A stretch of 64,000 nucleotides of DNA from Curtobacterium citreum. Its GTDB lineage: Bacteria; Actinomycetota; Actinomycetes; Actinomycetales; Microbacteriaceae. Location of the stretch: positions 186,001 to 250,000 of the forward strand of contig NZ_VFMQ01000001.1 in NCBI RefSeq assembly GCF_006715175.1, written 5' to 3'. Each line of letters begins with the position of its first letter. Position 1 is the first letter of the stretch. The notes under the pieces were generated by a model that saw only the letters and a program-made list of their open reading frames with translations, was not told the origin of the DNA and searched no databases. Position numbers and translations under genes: made by a program. Shown here in pieces: positions 60,486-64,000 of the stretch.

Positions 60486-61918
60486 CGGCTGGCCTCCTTC
60501 CCGCGCGCGGCCTTCCCCCGCGGTGCGGGGATCGCACCCTGCTGGACGCGCTGTTCGGCGGGGATGGCGTCGGTCAGTCGCAGCAGCATCGCGGCGATGA
60601 TCCAGTTGGCGATGAGGGAGGAGCCACCAGCGGCCATGAACGGTGTCGTCAGGCCGGTGACGGGGATGATCCGGGTGATGCCGCCGACGACGACGAACAC
60701 CTGCAGCGCGATCGTGAAGCCGAAGCCCACACCGAGCAGCTTGCCGAAGTCGTCCTGCGCCATGAACGCGACCCGGAGGCCTCGGGACGCCAGGACGATG
60801 AACAGCGCCAGGATCGCGAAGACGCCGATCAGGCCGAGTTCCTCGCCGAGGGACGCGACGATGTAGTCGGCGTTCGCGACCGGGGTGATGTACGGGCGGC
60901 CCTGACCGAGCCCGGTGCCCGTGATGCCGCCGTTCGCGAAGCCGAACAGGCCCTGCACGAGCTGGTAGCTGCCCTGCGTCGCGCGGTCGTAGATGGTCTG
61001 GTCGAACGGGTCGAGCCACTGCTCGAAGCGGCCGCGCACGTACACGAGCGCCGCCTGCGCCACGATCGCGCCGCCGACGAAGAGCGTCAGACCGATGGCG
61101 ACCCAGCTGAGCCGGCCGGTGGCGACGTAGATCATCACCAGGAACAGCCCGAAGTAGAGCAGTGCGGTGCCGAGGTCGCGCTGGAAGACGAGGACCGCCA
61201 TCGCGGCGCCCCACATCACCAGGATCGGACCGAGGTCCCGGGCACGCGGGAAGGTCATGCCGAGGAACTTCCGACCGACGATCGACAGCGAGTCGCGGGC
61301 CGTGACGAGGTAGCCGGCGAAGAACAGCGCCATCGTGATCTTCGCGAGCTCGCCCGGCTGGAACGAGAACGGGCCGATGCGGATCCAGACCCGGGCGCCG
61401 CCGATGTTCTCGCCGATCCCGGGCAGCATCGGCATGAGCAGCAGGAAGATCGTCAGCGCCATGAAGATGTAGCGGTAGCGCTGCAGGAAGCGGTGGTTCC
61501 GGACCACGACGACGGTGATCGTCGCGAGCACCATCGCGAGCATCGTCCAGACGATCTGCTTCACGCCGATCGCGTCCCAGCCGGTCAGGCCGTTGTGGAC
61601 GTCGATCCGGTAGATCTCGGCGATGCCGATGCCGTTGAGCACGAGCGCGACCGGCAGGACGAACGGGTCGGCGTTCTTCGCGACGACCCGCAGCACGACG
61701 TGCATGACGAGCGCGAGCCCGAGGATGCCCGCGCCGACCCAGAGCACGCCGGTGTCGAAGAGCCGACCCTTCGTGCCGAGCTGCACGAGGACCATCGCCC
61801 CGGCGCAGATGCCGCAGGCGATGACGAGCAGCACGAGCTCCAGGTTGCGGGCGCGGGCCGGCTCACGCAGCTTGATCGTGATCGCCTGCGTGAAGGACTG
61901 GGAGGTCGTGGCGCTCAT
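60482..61918 (-). CDS. rodA: RodA/FtsW-family peptidoglycan glycosyltransferase
   Basis: 478 residues with about ten membrane helices. SEDS motifs: GGARVWIRIGPFSFQPGELAK, PRARDLGPILVMWG, and QRDLGTALLYFGLFLVM. The C-terminal stretch ITRIIPVTGLTTPFMAAGG is typical. Polymerises lipid II together with the PBP from the next gene. Overlaps pstP upstream and pbpA downstream by 4 nt. Confidence 0.95.
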   Translation of the reverse strand: MSATTSQSFTQAITIKLREPARARNLELVLLVIACGICAGAMVLVQLGTKGRLFDTGVLWVGAGILGLALVMHVVLRVVAKNADPFVLPVALVLNGIGIAEIYRIDVHNGLTGWDAIGVKQIVWTMLAMVLATITVVVVRNHRFLQRYRYIFMALTIFLLLMPMLPGIGENIGGARVWIRIGPFSFQPGELAKITMALFFAGYLVTARDSLSIVGRKFLGMTFPRARDLGPILVMWGAAMAVLVFQRDLGTALLYFGLFLVMIYVATGRLSWVAIGLTLFVGGAIVAQAALVYVRGRFEQWLDPFDQTIYDRATQGSYQLVQGLFGFANGGITGTGLGQGRPYITPVANADYIVASLGEELGLIGVFAILALFIVLASRGLRVAFMAQDDFGKLLGVGFGFTIALQVFVVVGGITRIIPVTGLTTPFMAAGGSSLIANWIIAAMLLRLTDAIPAEQRVQQGAIPAPRGKAARGKEASR

Positions 61919-63267
61919 CCGCCGGACCCCGGGGTCGGGGACGCCGTCGGCGTGGGCGACGCCGTGGACGTCGGCGACGGCGATGCGCCGTCCCCGCCGG
62001 TCCCGGCCTGGTCCTGCCCGGTCTCGGCGGCCTTGCGCAGGCGCTCGACGATCTCGCGGGCGTCGTCGAGCGACGTGGCGTTGATCGTCGAGCGGACGTT
62101 CTCGCGGGTGTACTCGGGCAGGGAGCGGACCGAGATGTCGCTGTCCTCGTAGACGTCCGACAGCGCGATCGGACCGATCGACTGCTGGACGCCCTTGTAG
62201 ATCGCGACGGTGCCGCGGTCGCTGCCCACGTAGTAGTGCGCCTGTATGATCCGCCAGCCCAGGAAGACCGCGCCGACGAGGAGCGCGACGGCGGCGACGA
62301 GCGCGACCGTCCAGGCGATCCGGCGACGGACACGACGACGGCGGTCCTCGGCGATCAGCTCCGCGAAGTACTGGTCGGACTCGGGCTCGAAGTGCGAGTC
62401 CTCCGGCGCGGTGGAGACCTTGAGCGGGTGCAGCAGGATCGTGGGGAGGCGGATCGGCTTGCGGCCGGTCGCCGCCTCGAACGTCAGCGGCGCGGCGGCG
62501 GACCCGACGGTCGTGGCGGCGTCGTCGGAGTCGTCGACCTCGGCGTCGGTGACGTCCATCACGACGACCGTCACGTTGTCCGGGGCGCCGTGGTCGAGCG
62601 TCTCCTTGACGAGCCGCTGCGTGACCTGGTTCGCGTCCATCGTCGACGCGAGCGCGTGGCGGATGCGCTCCTCGGCGAGGTACGACGACAGGCCGTCGGA
62701 GCAGAGCAGCCAGCGGTCGCCCGGCTGGATGTCCATCACGGCCGTGTCGACCTCGGGCGCGGCGTCGACGTCACCGAGCACGCGCATGAGGACCGAGCGG
62801 CGCGGGTGCACGGCGGCTTCCTCGGGCGTGATCCGTCCGCTGTCGACGAGTCGCTGGACGAACGTGTGGTCCGAGGTGATCTGCTGCAGCTCCCCGTCGC
62901 GCATGCGGTAGATGCGGGAGTCGCCGATGTGCGCGATCGCGATCTGGTCGCCGACCCGGATGAGCGCGGACACCGTGGTGCCCATGCCCGTGAGCTCCTG
63001 GTGCTCGAAGACGGTCTCGGTGATGAGCTGGTTCGCCGCGATGAGCGCCGACTGCAGCGCGAACTCGGCGTCGTGCGCCGAGGGGAACTCGCGGTCGACC
63101 TCGCGGATGCGCCGGATCGCGATCGCCGAGGCGACGTCGCCGCCGGCGTGCCCGCCCATGCCGTCCGCGACCGCGAACAGGTGGGCGCCGGCGTAGCCGG
63201 AGTCCTGGTTGTTGGCGCGGATGCGCCCGACGTGGGACACAGCGGCGCTCAGCGTGCGAGCCGTCAT
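61915..63267 (-). CDS. pstP: PP2C-type Ser/Thr phosphatase PstP
   Basis: 450 residues. PP2C motifs with metal-binding Asp: RANNQDSGY, AVADGMGGHAGGD, HIGDSRIYRM, LLCSDGLSSYL and APDNVTVVVMD. A juxtamembrane segment leads to one membrane helix (AWTVALVAAVALLVGAVFLG), then a small extracellular domain and a Pro/Thr-Ser-rich tail. Reverses phosphorylation by PknA and PknB. Follows fhaB by 7 nt. Confidence 0.95.
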   Translation of the reverse strand: MTARTLSAAVSHVGRIRANNQDSGYAGAHLFAVADGMGGHAGGDVASAIAIRRIREVDREFPSAHDAEFALQSALIAANQLITETVFEHQELTGMGTTVSALIRVGDQIAIAHIGDSRIYRMRDGELQQITSDHTFVQRLVDSGRITPEEAAVHPRRSVLMRVLGDVDAAPEVDTAVMDIQPGDRWLLCSDGLSSYLAEERIRHALASTMDANQVTQRLVKETLDHGAPDNVTVVVMDVTDAEVDDSDDAATTVGSAAAPLTFEAATGRKPIRLPTILLHPLKVSTAPEDSHFEPESDQYFAELIAEDRRRRVRRRIAWTVALVAAVALLVGAVFLGWRIIQAHYYVGSDRGTVAIYKGVQQSIGPIALSDVYEDSDISVRSLPEYTRENVRSTINATSLDDAREIVERLRKAAETGQDQAGTGGDGASPSPTSTASPTPTASPTPGSGG

Positions 63268-63274
63268 GTCCGGG

Positions 63275-63832
63275 TTACCGCCGCAGCTCGAACGTCGTCG
63301 TCCCGATGGTGATCGGCGTCCGCTCCCCGACGGTGACGGGGGCGGTCACCTTCTGCCCGTCGACGAAGGTGCCGTTCGTGGAGTCGAGGTCGGTGAGGAC
63401 CCAGCCGGAAGCGCGGAGCTCGAGGCGGGCGTGGTTGGTCGAGGTGTAGTCGTCACGGATCACGACGTTCGACTCGCTCGAGCGCCCGATAGTGATGGGC
63501 CCGCCGCCGAGCGGCATCTCCATGCCCTCGCGGGAGCCTTCGGTGATGACGAGTCGCGTGGCCACCCCGGCGGCGGTGGCCTGCGTCGAACCAGGGGACT
63601 GGCCGATGAGTTCCGTGAACGCCCCGGCTGATGCAGACGCGGCCGCGGGGGCCGCCGTCGGGATCGCGGGGGTCGTCGGACCGGAGGCGCTGGCCTTCGG
63701 ATCGGTCGGGATGGTGCGGACGCGCTGGCCGAACAGGTCGCTCCGCAGGGCGAAGACGATCACGAACACGAACAGCCAGAGCACCGCGAGGAAGGCGAAG
63801 CGCAGGACGAGCAGGGTCAGCCCCGTGGTCAT
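63275..63832 (-). CDS. fhaB: FHA-domain protein FhaB/FipA
   Basis: 185 residues. One N-terminal membrane helix (FAFLAVLWLFVFVIVFAL), an Ala/Pro-rich linker and a C-terminal FHA domain with ITIGRSSESNVVI, TSTNHARLE and LDSTNGTFVDG, which binds phosphothreonine. In actinobacteria it links the kinases to division proteins. The ATG overlaps the fhaA stop (ATGA). Confidence 0.94.
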   Translation of the reverse strand: MTTGLTLLVLRFAFLAVLWLFVFVIVFALRSDLFGQRVRTIPTDPKASASGPTTPAIPTAAPAAASASAGAFTELIGQSPGSTQATAAGVATRLVITEGSREGMEMPLGGGPITIGRSSESNVVIRDDYTSTNHARLELRASGWVLTDLDSTNGTFVDGQKVTAPVTVGERTPITIGTTTFELRR

Positions 63833-64000
63833 CGAGCACCTCCGTCGTTCTCGGGGATCACCCGGAACACCATACGGGTACGACCGATCTCGATCGTGGA
63901 GTCCGGTTCGACGATCGCCTGCTGGAAGCGTTCGCCGTTCAGCTTCGACCCGTTCGTGGAGCCGAGGTCGTTGGCCTGCGCGTGCTTGCCGTCCCAGACG
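63829..64000 (-). CDS. fhaA: FHA-domain protein FhaA, C-terminal end only
   Basis: The last 56 residues of a leftward frame that enters from the right edge. It contains the end of an FHA domain (NDLGSTNGSKLNGERF, then IEIGRTRMVFRVI). Upstream N-terminal part lies outside the window. FhaA is the first gene of this operon in relatives and binds phosphorylated partners such as the MurJ-linked pseudokinase in mycobacteria. Confidence 0.88.
   Translation of the reverse strand, partial: VWDGKHAQANDLGSTNGSKLNGERFQQAIVEPDSTIEIGRTRMVFRVIPENDGGAR

Noticed and set aside
59034-60537. Continuous minus-strand frame joining pknA to upstream sequence.
   Set aside because: Upstream of the ATG at 59034 it is the wrong frame of pbpA; the real genes overlap by 4 nt.

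Overview
The window is high-GC actinobacterial DNA that spans a chromosomal replication origin. The order rpmH-dnaA-oriC-dnaN-gnd-recF-dciA-gyrB-gyrA-DUF3566-tRNA(Ile)-tRNA(Ala), followed by ppiA-rhomboid-crgA-trpG/pabA-pknB-pknA-pbpA-rodA-pstP-fhaB-fhaA, is the standard actinobacterial arrangement. DUF6049 next to MurJ, a short 6-phosphogluconate dehydrogenase between dnaN and recF, and the protein sequences suggest Microbacteriaceae (Curtobacterium-like). That placement is inference; no database search was possible.

Region 1, about 1-19,560, is an accessory island. Its codon use is less GC-rich than the core, coding is patchier, and families are typical of mobile DNA. From the left edge it holds: a leftward cluster (winged-helix protein, small hypothetical, HIRAN-like membrane protein, and a zinc-ribbon protein cut by the window edge); a metallophosphoesterase; an XRE-ImmA/IrrE protease with a PIN-domain partner; a leftward Tn7-like transposition module (TnsA-like nuclease, TnsB DDE transposase, TnsC ATPase, TniQ); a small helix-turn-helix gene with a palindrome upstream; a decayed serine recombinase; a Gabija-type defence pair (GajA OLD nuclease, GajB UvrD-like helicase); and a 500-residue protein of unknown function. 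The island abuts the 3' end of dnaB.

Region 2, about 19,590-39,210, is core. It carries dnaB; rpsF-ssb-rpsR-rplI; the CCA-adding enzyme; an in-frame DUF6049-MurJ fusion; trxB-trxA; a PLP aminotransferase and a Ddl-like ATP-grasp ligase; a YdcF-like protein; parA-parB with four parS sites; and rsmG-jag-yidC-yidD-rnpA-rpmH. Region 3, about 39,209-51,300, is the origin and the replication/topoisomerase genes. The 3' end of dnaA is present twice: a 76-bp copy follows the real end after 34 bp. DnaA-box-like clusters lie in oriC, upstream of dnaA, upstream of dnaB, and between the rhomboid and crgA genes.

Region 4, about 51,300-64,000, ends with the cell-wall growth and Ser/Thr phosphorylation operon. 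pknB is transcribed last, downstream of pknA-pbpA-rodA-pstP-fhaB-fhaA. Most of these genes overlap by 4 nt, so they are probably co-translated. The operon leaves the window inside fhaA.
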